Source of the DNA: Thetidibacter halocola
Lineage (GTDB): Bacteria > Pseudomonadota > Alphaproteobacteria > Rhodobacterales > Rhodobacteraceae
Direction: 5' to 3'
Length of the DNA stretch: 64,000 bases
Assembly: GCF_018224955.1 (NCBI RefSeq)
Contig: NZ_JAGTUU010000002.1
Location: 186,001-250,000, forward strand
The notes under the pieces are model-generated. The model worked only from the letters and a program-made list of their open reading frames with translations. It was not told the DNA's origin and did not search any database. Below, piece by piece: positions 8,295 to 16,820 of this stretch (positions are counted from its first letter, which is position 1; each line of letters opens with the position of its first letter). Both the position numbers and the translations under genes were made by a program.

Positions 8295-9455
8295 ATGATA
8301 CTGAAGATCGCCTATCTCTGCGATCATTCACCGCTCGACCGGAACCTGTATTCCGGCGGAAATGCGCGCATCCACGACGCGCTGTGCCGTCATGCGGGCA
8401 AGGTCACGATCCTGCCCAACACCTGGTACGCGGCCCAGCCGATACGGCGCCTGATCGAGGCGATGCCCGACGCCGTCAACCTGCGCCTGCGCTGGCGGGC
8501 GCACCTGGCCTTGGCGCCGATCATCACACACGGGTTGCAGGCCGAACTGGCTCGTGGTGGCTATGACGTGCTGTTCTGTGCCTATTCCCTGTGGTCGTTG
8601 CACAAGCTGGATGCGCCAGAGGGGATGGTCACCGCCTTCACCTCGGACACGACGCAGACGGTGTTCCAGGCCTCTGAACTGGGACGGGTGCATGGCAAGG
8701 GGTTTCGCCTGACCCGGCCGCTGGACGCGTGGGTAGAACGCTGCGAGCGGCAGGCGCTGCGACGGGCGGACCTGATCCTGTGGCCGTCGCATTGGCAGCG
8801 TATGCGGGCCGAGGCGCGCTATGGCCTTTCGCCTGAAACGGCGCTGCGCGTACCCTGGGGCGCGAACCTCGACCGGGTGCCGTCCGCGCCCCCGCGCAGC
8901 ATCGAACCGGACGGCCCGCTGCGGCTGTTGCTGGTCGGGCGCGACTGGTGGGCCAAGGGTGGGCCGCTTGCCTTTGCCACGATGCAGGCGCTGCGAACGC
9001 AGGGCGTCGATGCCCGGCTGACGGTGATCGGCTGCACTCCGCCCGAGTTTCACCGCGACGCCTACGTGACCGTGCATCCGCAGCTGGACAAGGCGGTGCC
9101 CGCCGAGCTGGCGACGTTCAACAAGACGTTCGGCTGCGCGCATTTCCTGGTGCAGCCGTCGTATGAATCCTATGGCTTCGCCTTTTGCGAGGCTTCGGCG
9201 CATGGCCTGCCCTCGCTTTGCCTGAAGGTCGGCGGCGTGCCGGTGCTGGACGGGGTGAACGGGCACCTCTTGCCCGCCGACGCCAAGGCACAGGATTTCG
9301 CCGCAGTGATCCAGCGCTATCGCGCGGCACCTGACAGCTACGCCGCGCTCTGCCGCTCGACCCGCGAGAAATACGAGACGCGGCTCAACTGGGATGCCTG
9401 GGGGGCCGAGGTCGCGGGCCTGCTGCAAGAGGCGGTCGCGCGCAAGCGGGGCTGA
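8295..9455 (+). CDS. Glycosyltransferase, GT4-like
   Basis: This 386-residue GT-B type glycosyltransferase begins MILKIAYLCDHSP at ATG 8295; the same frame is open upstream, but this start places the first Rossmann strand correctly. The C-terminal domain shows LLLVGRDWWAKGG, followed by LVQPSYESYGFAFCEASAHG, which contains the E-x7-E donor-phosphate motif of Glycos_transf_1, and GVPVLDGVNG. It probably extends the exopolysaccharide repeat unit. It is divergent from the polymerase gene across about 160 bases that should hold promoters for both. Confidence 0.87.
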   Translation: MILKIAYLCDHSPLDRNLYSGGNARIHDALCRHAGKVTILPNTWYAAQPIRRLIEAMPDAVNLRLRWRAHLALAPIITHGLQAELARGGYDVLFCAYSLWSLHKLDAPEGMVTAFTSDTTQTVFQASELGRVHGKGFRLTRPLDAWVERCERQALRRADLILWPSHWQRMRAEARYGLSPETALRVPWGANLDRVPSAPPRSIEPDGPLRLLLVGRDWWAKGGPLAFATMQALRTQGVDARLTVIGCTPPEFHRDAYVTVHPQLDKAVPAELATFNKTFGCAHFLVQPSYESYGFAFCEASAHGLPSLCLKVGGVPVLDGVNGHLLPADAKAQDFAAVIQRYRAAPDSYAALCRSTREKYETRLNWDAWGAEVAGLLQEAVARKRG

Positions 9456-10034
9456 TCAGTTCCCCGCCCGCTTCATCATCATCTCGTGCACGGCCTGCAT
9501 GCCGCGCTCGGCCATGGCGGTCACTTCGGCGGCGTGGACATGCAGCGCCTCGACCAACTCGGGGTCGTCCGAGGTCTGGGTGACGACGATCCCCGCGTCG
9601 GAGATGTCGATCTGCGTCTCGATCCGATCCCCGCGGGCAAAGAAGATGTCCAGCGTCGGCGACTGGATGAAGACCTGCGGATCGCGCCCTTCCTCGACGC
9701 GGGCGATCATGCCGGTGACATGGCCAACCAGCGCCGCCATCACCTCGGGATCGCGGGCGTTGGTCACGGTGCGGATGCCGTCGGGCAGGGTTTCCACGCT
9801 GCGGTCGATCAGGTCGAAATGACGGAACATCACCGCCATCTCGGCGCTTTCCTGTGGCGTCGCGTCCAGCCCGCGCAGGCCGGGCATGGCGGCCTCGTCA
9901 TGGCCCATGCCGCCCGGCCCGTGCATCATGCCGTGCCCGTGGCCCGTCATCATCTGTGCCTGCGCGCTCGCCGCTGTCAGCGCCGCGCAAAGTACAAGCG
10001 ACCATGCGGCGCGGGCGAATCGGACTGTCGCCAT
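9456..10034 (-). CDS. Secreted His/Met-rich conserved protein of unknown function
   Basis: A signal peptide (cleavage near AQAQ) precedes a His/Met/Gly segment at about residues 28-50 (for example HGHGMMHGPGGMGH), which looks able to bind metal. The rest contains DLIDRSVETLPDGIRTVT, DPEVMAALVGHV and ARVEEGRDP. I recall this pattern from a widespread family sometimes misnamed aspartate carbamoyltransferase. Regular His residues (FRHFD, LVGHV, HVHAAEV) fit a helical metal-binding bundle. The total length is 192 residues. It is convergent with the glycosyltransferase gene and divergent from xsc. Function is unknown; a periplasmic metal-handling role is only an inference. Confidence 0.6.
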   Translation of the reverse strand: MATVRFARAAWSLVLCAALTAASAQAQMMTGHGHGMMHGPGGMGHDEAAMPGLRGLDATPQESAEMAVMFRHFDLIDRSVETLPDGIRTVTNARDPEVMAALVGHVTGMIARVEEGRDPQVFIQSPTLDIFFARGDRIETQIDISDAGIVVTQTSDDPELVEALHVHAAEVTAMAERGMQAVHEMMMKRAGN

Positions 10035-10225
10035 GGGGCGCTCCTGTTGTCGTGGACTGCCGCAAGATGCCGCGTTCCGCGAGGCGGCGCCAGAGACGTG
10101 CGGTCACATCTGCCGGATCTGGCCTTAACCGGGGGTCCGCACTGGCCCTATCCGCACCCGGCGCGGCCTTCTAGGATCATCTGCGAACCGGCAGGCCCCC
10201 GCCTGCGCGCAAGAGGATTCCGCCC

Positions 10226-12004
10226 ATGAAGATGACCACCGAAGAGGCCTTCGTCAAAGTATTGCAGCGCCACGGGATCGAGCATGCCTTCGGCATCATC
10301 GGCTCGGCCTTCATGCCGATTTCCGACCTTTTCCCCAAGGCGGGCATCATGTTCTGGGACTGCGCGCACGAGGGATCAGGCGGGATGATGGCCGATGGCT
10401 ATACGCGCGCATCGGGCAAGATGAGCATGATGATCGCGCAGAATGGCCCGGGCATCACCAATTTCGTCACGGCGGTGAAAACCGCCTACTGGAACCACAC
10501 GCCCCTTCTCCTGGTCACGCCGCAGGCGGCGAACAAGACCATCGGGCAGGGCGGTTTCCAGGAGGTCGAACAGATGAAGCTGTTCGAGGACATGGTCGCC
10601 TACCAGGAAGAGGTGCGCGACCCCTCGCGCGTGGCCGAGGTGCTGACGCGGGTGATCTCCAAGGCCTGGCAGGCCAGCGCGCCGGCACAGATCAACATGC
10701 CGCGCGATTACTGGACCCAGGTGATCGACATCGAGATCCCCGAACCCATCGTCTTTGAACGTCCCTCGGGCGGCGAGAATTCGGTCGCCGAGGCGGCGAA
10801 GCTGCTGTCGTCCGCGAAGAACCCCGTCATCCTGAACGGCGCGGGTGTGGTGCTGTCGCAGGGAGGCATTGCGGCCAGCATGGCGCTGGCCGAGCGGCTG
10901 GATGCGCCAGTCTGCGTGGGCTACCAGCACAACGACGCCTTCCCCGGCTCGCACCCGCTGTTCGCGGGGCCGCTGGGCTATAACGGCAGCAAGGCGGCGA
11001 TGGAGCTGATCCGGGATGCGGACGTGGTGCTGTGCCTTGGCACGCGGCTCAACCCGTTCTCGACCCTGCCGGGCTATGGTATCGACTACTGGCCCAAGGG
11101 TGCGAAGATCATTCAGGTGGATATCAACCCCGACCGGATCGGCCTGACCAAGAAGGTCAGCGTCGGCATTGTGGGCGACGCGGCCAAGGTGGCGCATGGC
11201 ATCCTTGGCCAGTTGTCGGGCACGGCGGGCGACGAGGGCCGCGCCGCGCGCAAGGCGAAGATCGCCGAGACGAAATCTCGCTGGGCGCAGCAACTGTCCA
11301 GCATGGATCACGAGGATGACGATCCGGGCACCAGCTGGAACGAGCGCGCCCGCGCGGACAAGCCCGACTGGATGAGCCCGCGCATGGCCTGGCGCGCGAT
11401 CCAGTCGGCCCTTCCGAAGGATGCGATCATCTCGTCCGACATCGGCAACAATTGCGCCATCGGCAACGCCTATCCCAGTTTCGAGGCGGGTCGGAAATAC
11501 CTGGCGCCGGGCCTTTTCGGCCCCTGCGGCTATGGCCTGCCGGCGATCATAGGCGCCAAGATCGGCTGCCCGGACGTGCCGGTTGTGGGCTTTGCGGGCG
11601 ACGGCGCCTTTGGCATCGCGGTCACGGAACTGACCGCCATCGGGCGCAAGGAGTGGCCGCCGGTGACGCAGATCGTCTTCCGCAACTACCAGTGGGGCGC
11701 GGAAAAGCGGAACTCGACCCTTTGGTATGACGACAATTTCGTCGGCACCGAACTGGACGAGCAGGTGTCCTATGCCGGCATCGCGCGGGCTTGCGGCTTG
11801 CAAGGCGTCGTTGCCCGCACGATGGACGAACTACGCGACGCGCTGGCCAAGGCCGTCGAGGACCAGATGAAGCATGGCAAGACGACCCTGATCGAGGCGC
11901 TGATCAACCAGGAGTTGGGCGAGCCCTTCCGCCGCGACGCGATGAAGAAGCCCAATGTCGTCGCCGGGATCGATCCGGCCGACATGGTGCCGCAGGCGGT
12001 CTGA
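10226..12004 (+). CDS. xsc: Sulfoacetaldehyde acetyltransferase
   Basis: This 592-residue thiamine-diphosphate enzyme converts sulfoacetaldehyde plus phosphate to acetyl phosphate plus sulfite in the cytoplasm. This is the desulfonation step for taurine, isethionate and sulfoacetate catabolism. The N-terminal pyrimidine-binding domain has the catalytic Glu in CAHEGSGGM. The C-terminal domain has the ThDP/Mg motif starting GDGAFG and ending near FRNYQWGAEK. Xsc-specific segments such as NPFSTLPGYGIDYWPKG separate it from acetolactate synthase. Length is normal for the family. A GAGGA Shine-Dalgarno precedes the ATG. pta lies 40 bases downstream but on the opposite strand. soeABC, which handles the sulfite product, is next. 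Confidence 0.95.
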   Translation: MKMTTEEAFVKVLQRHGIEHAFGIIGSAFMPISDLFPKAGIMFWDCAHEGSGGMMADGYTRASGKMSMMIAQNGPGITNFVTAVKTAYWNHTPLLLVTPQAANKTIGQGGFQEVEQMKLFEDMVAYQEEVRDPSRVAEVLTRVISKAWQASAPAQINMPRDYWTQVIDIEIPEPIVFERPSGGENSVAEAAKLLSSAKNPVILNGAGVVLSQGGIAASMALAERLDAPVCVGYQHNDAFPGSHPLFAGPLGYNGSKAAMELIRDADVVLCLGTRLNPFSTLPGYGIDYWPKGAKIIQVDINPDRIGLTKKVSVGIVGDAAKVAHGILGQLSGTAGDEGRAARKAKIAETKSRWAQQLSSMDHEDDDPGTSWNERARADKPDWMSPRMAWRAIQSALPKDAIISSDIGNNCAIGNAYPSFEAGRKYLAPGLFGPCGYGLPAIIGAKIGCPDVPVVGFAGDGAFGIAVTELTAIGRKEWPPVTQIVFRNYQWGAEKRNSTLWYDDNFVGTELDEQVSYAGIARACGLQGVVARTMDELRDALAKAVEDQMKHGKTTLIEALINQELGEPFRRDAMKKPNVVAGIDPADMVPQAV

Positions 12005-12043
12005 GTGGCCAAACTCCTTGGAAAGGAAGTTGCAGGTCCCTTT

Positions 12044-12913
12044 TCAAGTGGCTTGGTCCGTCCGGCTCATCGCAATGCTCAAAACGGTGGCGGCGACGAT
12101 ATCCTCGACCGTCGCGCCGCGGCTGAGGTCGCACACGGGTTTCGCGAAACCTTGCAGAACCGGGCCGATGGCCTGCGCACCGGCCAGTTCCTGCGCCAGC
12201 TTGTAGGCGATGTTGCCCGCGTCGAGCGAGGGGAAGACCAGGGTGTTAGCGTCGCCCCACCCCAGTCCCTTGCGCGCCGCGATGGCCGGGTTCAGGGCGG
12301 CGTCGCCCTGCACGGGGCCGGTGAACCCGGTGGCCTGAGCCGCCGCGCGCACCCGATTGACGCTGTCGCCCGCGCCGCTGTCGCCGGTCGAGAAGGACAG
12401 CAACGCCACCCGCGCTTCGCCCAGCAAGGCCCGCGCCGAGGCGGCCGAGGCGCGCGCGATGGCCGCCAGAGCTTCGGCATCCGGGTCCACGACCACGGCG
12501 CAATCGGCAAAGATCAGTTCCCGCCCGTCCGGGAAAACCATCAGGAAGAAGGACGAGGGCAGCGTCACGCTGGGTGCAAGCCCGATGGCCAGGCCCGCCG
12601 CCTCGATCACCCTGCGGGTGGGGTGGGTGACGCCCGCGACCATCGCCTCGGCCTCTCCGGCGGCGACCATCGCAGCGGCGCGGATCAGCGGCTTGTCCAG
12701 CATCCGACGGGCCAGCGCGGGCTTTATGCCGCGCGCCGCGACCAGCGCCTGCACCTGGGCCTCGGTCTGATCGGAGAGCGGCAGCGGATCTGCCAGCCCC
12801 TTGGCCCGCAGTCGGGCGCAGGCCTGCGCGATACGGGGGTCGTCCATCTCGGGAAACACGACGCGCGCGCACCGTTTCCGTGCCGTCTCGAACGCCCGTT
12901 CCAATGCTGTCAT
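12044..12913 (-). CDS. pta: Phosphate acetyltransferase
   Basis: This 289-residue protein corresponds to the catalytic PTA_PTB domain alone, shorter than the ~330 residues common for single-domain Pta. Visible motifs are [14 protein letters not shown], the SSFFLMVFP segment, [20 protein letters not shown] and [12 protein letters not shown], all close to known Pta sequences. It would turn acetyl phosphate made by Xsc into acetyl-CoA for central metabolism. It is convergent with xsc and divergent from soeA, so it needs its own promoter in the 127 bases before soeA. An inverted repeat overlaps its ribosome-binding site. Confidence 0.93.
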   Translation of the reverse strand: MTALERAFETARKRCARVVFPEMDDPRIAQACARLRAKGLADPLPLSDQTEAQVQALVAARGIKPALARRMLDKPLIRAAAMVAAGEAEAMVAGVTHPTRRVIEAAGLAIGLAPSVTLPSSFFLMVFPDGRELIFADCAVVVDPDAEALAAIARASAASARALLGEARVALLSFSTGDSGAGDSVNRVRAAAQATGFTGPVQGDAALNPAIAARKGLGWGDANTLVFPSLDAGNIAYKLAQELAGAQAIGPVLQGFAKPVCDLSRGATVEDIVAATVLSIAMSRTDQAT

Positions 12914-12922
12914 GCCATGCCT

Positions 12923-12939
12923 CCTGCCGAGGTGGCAGG
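12923..12939 (-). promoter_or_regulatory. Inverted repeat overlapping the pta ribosome-binding site
   Basis: CCTGCC (12923-12928) and GGCAGG (12934-12939) form a 6-bp stem with a 5-base loop. In the pta transcript the 3' arm runs into the AGGAGG Shine-Dalgarno, so folding would hide part of it. The structure is small and its effect is an inference. Confidence 0.3.
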
Positions 12940-13040
12940 ATGCGAGCGCGAGGCGCCAAGATCAACCGCCACAGGGTTGCGCCCGGGTGAAACGGCGTTA
13001 CGAATGAAATCAACAGCGCCGCGCGCAACGGGGAGGGTGC

Positions 13041-15848
13041 ATGGCCCAGCCGCAGATTGACCTGTCGCCACCCGTCTCGGACGAGGTGCGGAAGACCACG
13101 TGCTACATGTGCGCCTGCCGCTGCGGGATCAACGTGCACATGAAGGGCGGCAAGGTCGCCTATATCGAGGGCAACCGCGACCATCCGATCAACAAGGGCG
13201 TTCTCTGTGCCAAGGGGTCCGCGGGGATCATGCAGCACAACGCGCCGTCGCGCCTGCGCAAGCCGCTCTTGCGGGTCGGGCCGCGCGGGTCTGGCGAATT
13301 CCGCGAAATAGAGTGGGACGAGGCGCTGGACATTGCCGTGTCCTGGCTCAAACCGCTGCGCGAAACGGCGCCGGAGAAGCTCGCCTTCTTCACCGGGCGC
13401 GACCAGTCGCAAAGCTTCACCGGCTGGTGGGCGCAGGCCTTTGGCACGCCCAATTTCGCCGCGCATGGCGGGTTCTGTTCGGTCAACATGGCGACGGCTG
13501 GCATCTACACGATGGGTGGCGCCTTCTGGGAGTTCGGGACGGCGGACTGGGACCGCGCGAAACTGTTCATCCTGTTCGGCGTGGCCGAGGACCACGACAG
13601 CAACCCGATCAAGATCGGCATCGGCAAGCTGAAGGCGCGCGGCGCAAAGGTGATCGGGGTGAACCCGGTGCGGTCGGGTTACAACGCCGTCGCCGACGAC
13701 TGGGTCGGGATCACGCCCGGAACCGACGGCCTGCTCATCCTGTCCATCGTGCATTGCCTGATGAAGGCCGGGAAGATCGACCTCGATTACCTGTCGCGCT
13801 GGACGAACGCGCCGGTGCTGGTCAATGGCGACCCGGCGTCGGACGAACACGGGTTGTTCCTGCGCGACGCGGACGGCAAGCCGCTCGTGATCGACCGCCA
13901 CACGGGCAAGCTGGCAGCGTTTGATGCGCCGGGCATCTATCCGGACCTGACCGGCCACCTGCGCCGCGCGGGCGTCACGCATCGCAGCGTCATGCACCAC
14001 ATGGCCGCGCGTTACCTGTCCGACGAGTACGCGCCCGAAACGGTGGCCGATCGCACCGGCCTGCCTGCCGCTCGCATCCGCACGCTGGCCGCCGAGATTG
14101 CGCGCGTGGCCTTCGACGAGGCCATCGAGATCGCCCAGCCCTGGACCGATTTCCGGAGCGAGCGGCATGAGACGATGGTGGGCCGCCCCGTGGCCTTTCA
14201 CGCCATGCGCGGGATCTCGGCCCATTCCAACGGCTTTCAGACCGCCCGCGCGCTGCACATGCTGCAAATCCTGCTGGGCGCGGTGGAAAGCCCCGGCAGC
14301 TTCCGCTTCAAGCCGCCCTATCCCAAACCGGCCGAAGCGCATCCCCGCCCGCATTTCACCGCCACGCCGGGGCAGCCGCTGGACGGCCCGCACCTGGGCT
14401 ATCCGCTGGGGCCGGAGAACCTGGCGCTGGACAACGGCAAGCCGATCCGCATCGACAAGGCCTTTACGTGGGAGAACCCGCTGTCGGCGCACGGGCTGAT
14501 GCACATGGTCATCTCGAACGCCCATGCGGGCGATCCCTACAGGATCGACACGCTGTTCCTTTATATGGCGAACATGGCCTGGAACTCGTCGATGAACACG
14601 GCCTCGGTGATGAAGATGCTCACCGACACCGACGAAAGGGGCGATTACGTCATCCCCCGGATCATCTATTCCGACGCCTATTCCTCCGAGATGGTGGCCT
14701 ATGCCGACCTGGTCCTGCCCGATACGACCTACCTGGAACGACACGACTGCATCAGCCTGCTCGACCGCCCGATCTGCGAGCCCGACGCGATGGCCGACGC
14801 GATCCGCTGGCCGGTGGTGGAACCGGACCGCGACGTGCGCGGGTTCCAGTCGGTGCTGCTTGACCTTGGCGCGCGGCTGGGCCTGCCGGGGATGGTGGAC
14901 GAGGATGGTGCCCCGAAATACGCCGATTACGCCGATTACATGGTCCGGCACGAGCGCAAGCCGGGCGTCGGCCCGCTGTCGGGCTGGCGCGGCAATGGCG
15001 ACGAGCATGGGCGCGGCGCGCCGAACCCGGCGCAGCTGGATCGCTATATCGCCAATGGCGGCTTCTTCGCCGCCCATGTCCCGGACGAGGCGCGCTTCTT
15101 CAAGCCGTGGAACAAGGCGTATCAGGACTGGGCGGTGACGATGGGCCTGCTGGACAAGCCCTCTCCCTACCTGTTCCAGCTGTATGTCGAGCCCCTGCGC
15201 CGGTTCCAGCTGGCGGCCGAGGGCAAGGGCGACCTCCAGCCTCCCGAGCACCTGCGTGAGCGCATCCGCCAGCAGCTCGACCCGCTACCGCTCTGGTATG
15301 CGCCGCTGTCGGACGAGGGATCGGAGGGCTTCCCGGTCCATGCGCTGACACAGCGCCCGATGGCGATGTATCACAGCTGGGGCACGCAGAACGCCTGGCT
15401 GCGCCAGATCCACGGGAAGAACCCGCTGTATATGCCGACGAAATGGTGGGACCGGCTAGGGCTGAAGGACGGTGACTGGGTGCGCGTGACCTCTCCGCAC
15501 GGGTCGATCACGGTGCCGGCCGCGCATATGGCCGCGCTGAACGAGGACACGGTCTGGACGTGGAACGCCATCGGCAAGCGCAAGGGCGCGTGGGCGCTGG
15601 ACAAGGGCGCGCCAGAGGCGACGCAGGGTTTCCTGCTGAACCACGTCATCCACGAATTGCTGCCGCCCAAGGGCGATGGGCTTCGCTGGTCGAATTCCGA
15701 CCCCGTCACGGGGCAGGCGGCGTGGTTCGACCTGCGCGTCCGGCTGGAAAAGACCGATGCGCCCACTGAGAGCCAACCGGCCTTTGACGCGATCCGGTCC
15801 CCGGTTGGTCAGGGGCCGAAAGACCTGCGATGGAGTTCAAAGACATGA
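13041..15848 (+). CDS. soeA: Membrane-bound sulfite dehydrogenase, molybdopterin subunit SoeA
   Basis: This 935-residue member of the DMSO-reductase family binds bis-MGD molybdenum and one [4Fe-4S] cluster. The cluster ligands are C21, C24, C28 and C56 (C-x2-C-x3-C-x27-C), and the probable Mo ligand is C146 in GGFCSVNM. There is no twin-arginine signal, so it should sit on the cytoplasmic side, as known for SoeABC of purple sulfur bacteria and roseobacters. It would oxidise sulfite to sulfate and pass electrons to SoeB. Adjacent xsc provides a sulfite source, which strongly supports this role over polysulfide or thiosulfate reductase. The last codon overlaps the following small gene (ATGA). 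Confidence 0.9.
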   Translation: MAQPQIDLSPPVSDEVRKTTCYMCACRCGINVHMKGGKVAYIEGNRDHPINKGVLCAKGSAGIMQHNAPSRLRKPLLRVGPRGSGEFREIEWDEALDIAVSWLKPLRETAPEKLAFFTGRDQSQSFTGWWAQAFGTPNFAAHGGFCSVNMATAGIYTMGGAFWEFGTADWDRAKLFILFGVAEDHDSNPIKIGIGKLKARGAKVIGVNPVRSGYNAVADDWVGITPGTDGLLILSIVHCLMKAGKIDLDYLSRWTNAPVLVNGDPASDEHGLFLRDADGKPLVIDRHTGKLAAFDAPGIYPDLTGHLRRAGVTHRSVMHHMAARYLSDEYAPETVADRTGLPAARIRTLAAEIARVAFDEAIEIAQPWTDFRSERHETMVGRPVAFHAMRGISAHSNGFQTARALHMLQILLGAVESPGSFRFKPPYPKPAEAHPRPHFTATPGQPLDGPHLGYPLGPENLALDNGKPIRIDKAFTWENPLSAHGLMHMVISNAHAGDPYRIDTLFLYMANMAWNSSMNTASVMKMLTDTDERGDYVIPRIIYSDAYSSEMVAYADLVLPDTTYLERHDCISLLDRPICEPDAMADAIRWPVVEPDRDVRGFQSVLLDLGARLGLPGMVDEDGAPKYADYADYMVRHERKPGVGPLSGWRGNGDEHGRGAPNPAQLDRYIANGGFFAAHVPDEARFFKPWNKAYQDWAVTMGLLDKPSPYLFQLYVEPLRRFQLAAEGKGDLQPPEHLRERIRQQLDPLPLWYAPLSDEGSEGFPVHALTQRPMAMYHSWGTQNAWLRQIHGKNPLYMPTKWWDRLGLKDGDWVRVTSPHGSITVPAAHMAALNEDTVWTWNAIGKRKGAWALDKGAPEATQGFLLNHVIHELLPPKGDGLRWSNSDPVTGQAAWFDLRVRLEKTDAPTESQPAFDAIRSPVGQGPKDLRWSSKT

Positions 15849-15997
15849 CCCGACTGATGAAGATCACCCTTCTGGGCATCGCCGGATTTTTCCTGGCGGT
15901 GGTGCTGTCCTTCCTGTGGTTCGTGCTGACCTGGGACCCGGAGGCCGAGAAGTCGCTGACGCATCTCTGGGGCCATGCGAAAGGCGCGCTGGCATGA
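15845..15997 (+). CDS. Small single-span membrane protein between soeA and soeB
   Basis: This is a 50-residue protein starting MTRLMKITLLGIAGFF. It has one hydrophobic span (about residues 7-29), a cytoplasmic-type basic N-terminus and a short polar tail rich in Glu, Lys and His. It overlaps soeA by 4 bases (ATGA) and its TGA overlaps the soeB ATG by 4 bases, so it is almost certainly translated with them. I recognise no family. By position it could be an assembly factor or accessory subunit of the SoeABC complex, but this is an inference from context only. Confidence 0.72.
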   Translation: MTRLMKITLLGIAGFFLAVVLSFLWFVLTWDPEAEKSLTHLWGHAKGALA

Positions 15998-16761
15998 CCA
16001 GCCTTCCGGCCTCGACCGAACGCAAGCTGGGGCTGGTGATCGACCTCGACACCTGCGTGGGCTGTCATGCCTGCGTGGTGTCCTGCAAGGGCTGGAACAC
16101 CGAGAATTACGGAGCGCCGCTGTCGGACCAGGACCCGTATGGCGCCGATCCGACAGGCACCTTCCTGAACCGCGTGCACTCTTACGAAGTGCAGCCGGAA
16201 ACCGGTCCGGCGCAGTTGTTCCATTTCCCGAAATCCTGTCTGCATTGCGAGGACGCGCCCTGCGTCACCGTCTGCCCGACCGGCGCCAGCTACAAGCGCG
16301 CCGAGGACGGAATCGTGCTGGTCAACGAAAGCGCCTGCATCGGCTGCGGATTGTGTGCCTGGGCTTGCCCCTATGGTGCGCGGGAACTGGATGCGGCCGA
16401 GGGCGTGATGAAGAAATGCACGCTCTGCGTAGACCGGATCTACAACGACAACCTGCCTGAGGAAGACCGCCTGCCCGCCTGCGTGCGCACCTGCCCCGCC
16501 GGGGCGCGGCATTTCGGCGACCTGGGCGACCCGGACAGCGATGTCAGCCGGCTGGTGGTCGAGCGTGGCGGGTTCGACCTGATGCCGGAACAGGGCACCA
16601 AGCCCGTGAACAAGTATCTTCCGCCCCGCCCCAAGGACGGGTGGGAGGGGCAGGTCGACGTGCTGGCGCCTTTCCTGGCCCCGGTGGCCGAGGAACCGAA
16701 GGGGTTTCTCGGCTGGCTCGACCGCGCGCTGGGCGCCCTGCCGGGCGGAGACCGCCCGTGA
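15994..16761 (+). CDS. soeB: Membrane-bound sulfite dehydrogenase, iron-sulfur subunit SoeB
   Basis: This 255-residue ferredoxin-type electron-transfer subunit is of the DmsB/NrfC/PhsB family. Four cysteine clusters are visible: CVGCHACVVSC, CLHCEDAPCVTVCP, CIGCGLCAWACP, and CTLC paired with CVRTCPAG. They should hold four [4Fe-4S] clusters linking SoeA to the quinone-reactive membrane subunit. The start at ATG 15994 overlaps the stop of the 50-residue gene. No Tat signal is present, in keeping with cytoplasmic placement. The C-terminal 60 residues are Pro-rich and contact the membrane subunit in relatives. Confidence 0.9.
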   Translation: MTSLPASTERKLGLVIDLDTCVGCHACVVSCKGWNTENYGAPLSDQDPYGADPTGTFLNRVHSYEVQPETGPAQLFHFPKSCLHCEDAPCVTVCPTGASYKRAEDGIVLVNESACIGCGLCAWACPYGARELDAAEGVMKKCTLCVDRIYNDNLPEEDRLPACVRTCPAGARHFGDLGDPDSDVSRLVVERGGFDLMPEQGTKPVNKYLPPRPKDGWEGQVDVLAPFLAPVAEEPKGFLGWLDRALGALPGGDRP

Positions 16762-16820
16762 CCGCCGCCGAAACGAACCGCAGGGCGGGGTTTCCGCCCG
16801 CCGCCTTCTAGGGAAGACGC

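Noticed and set aside
12246-15251. 1001-codon minus-strand frame covering soeA and part of pta
   Set aside because: Low-complexity Arg/Gly/His composition and overlap with the clearly homologous soeA and pta; a high-GC shadow.
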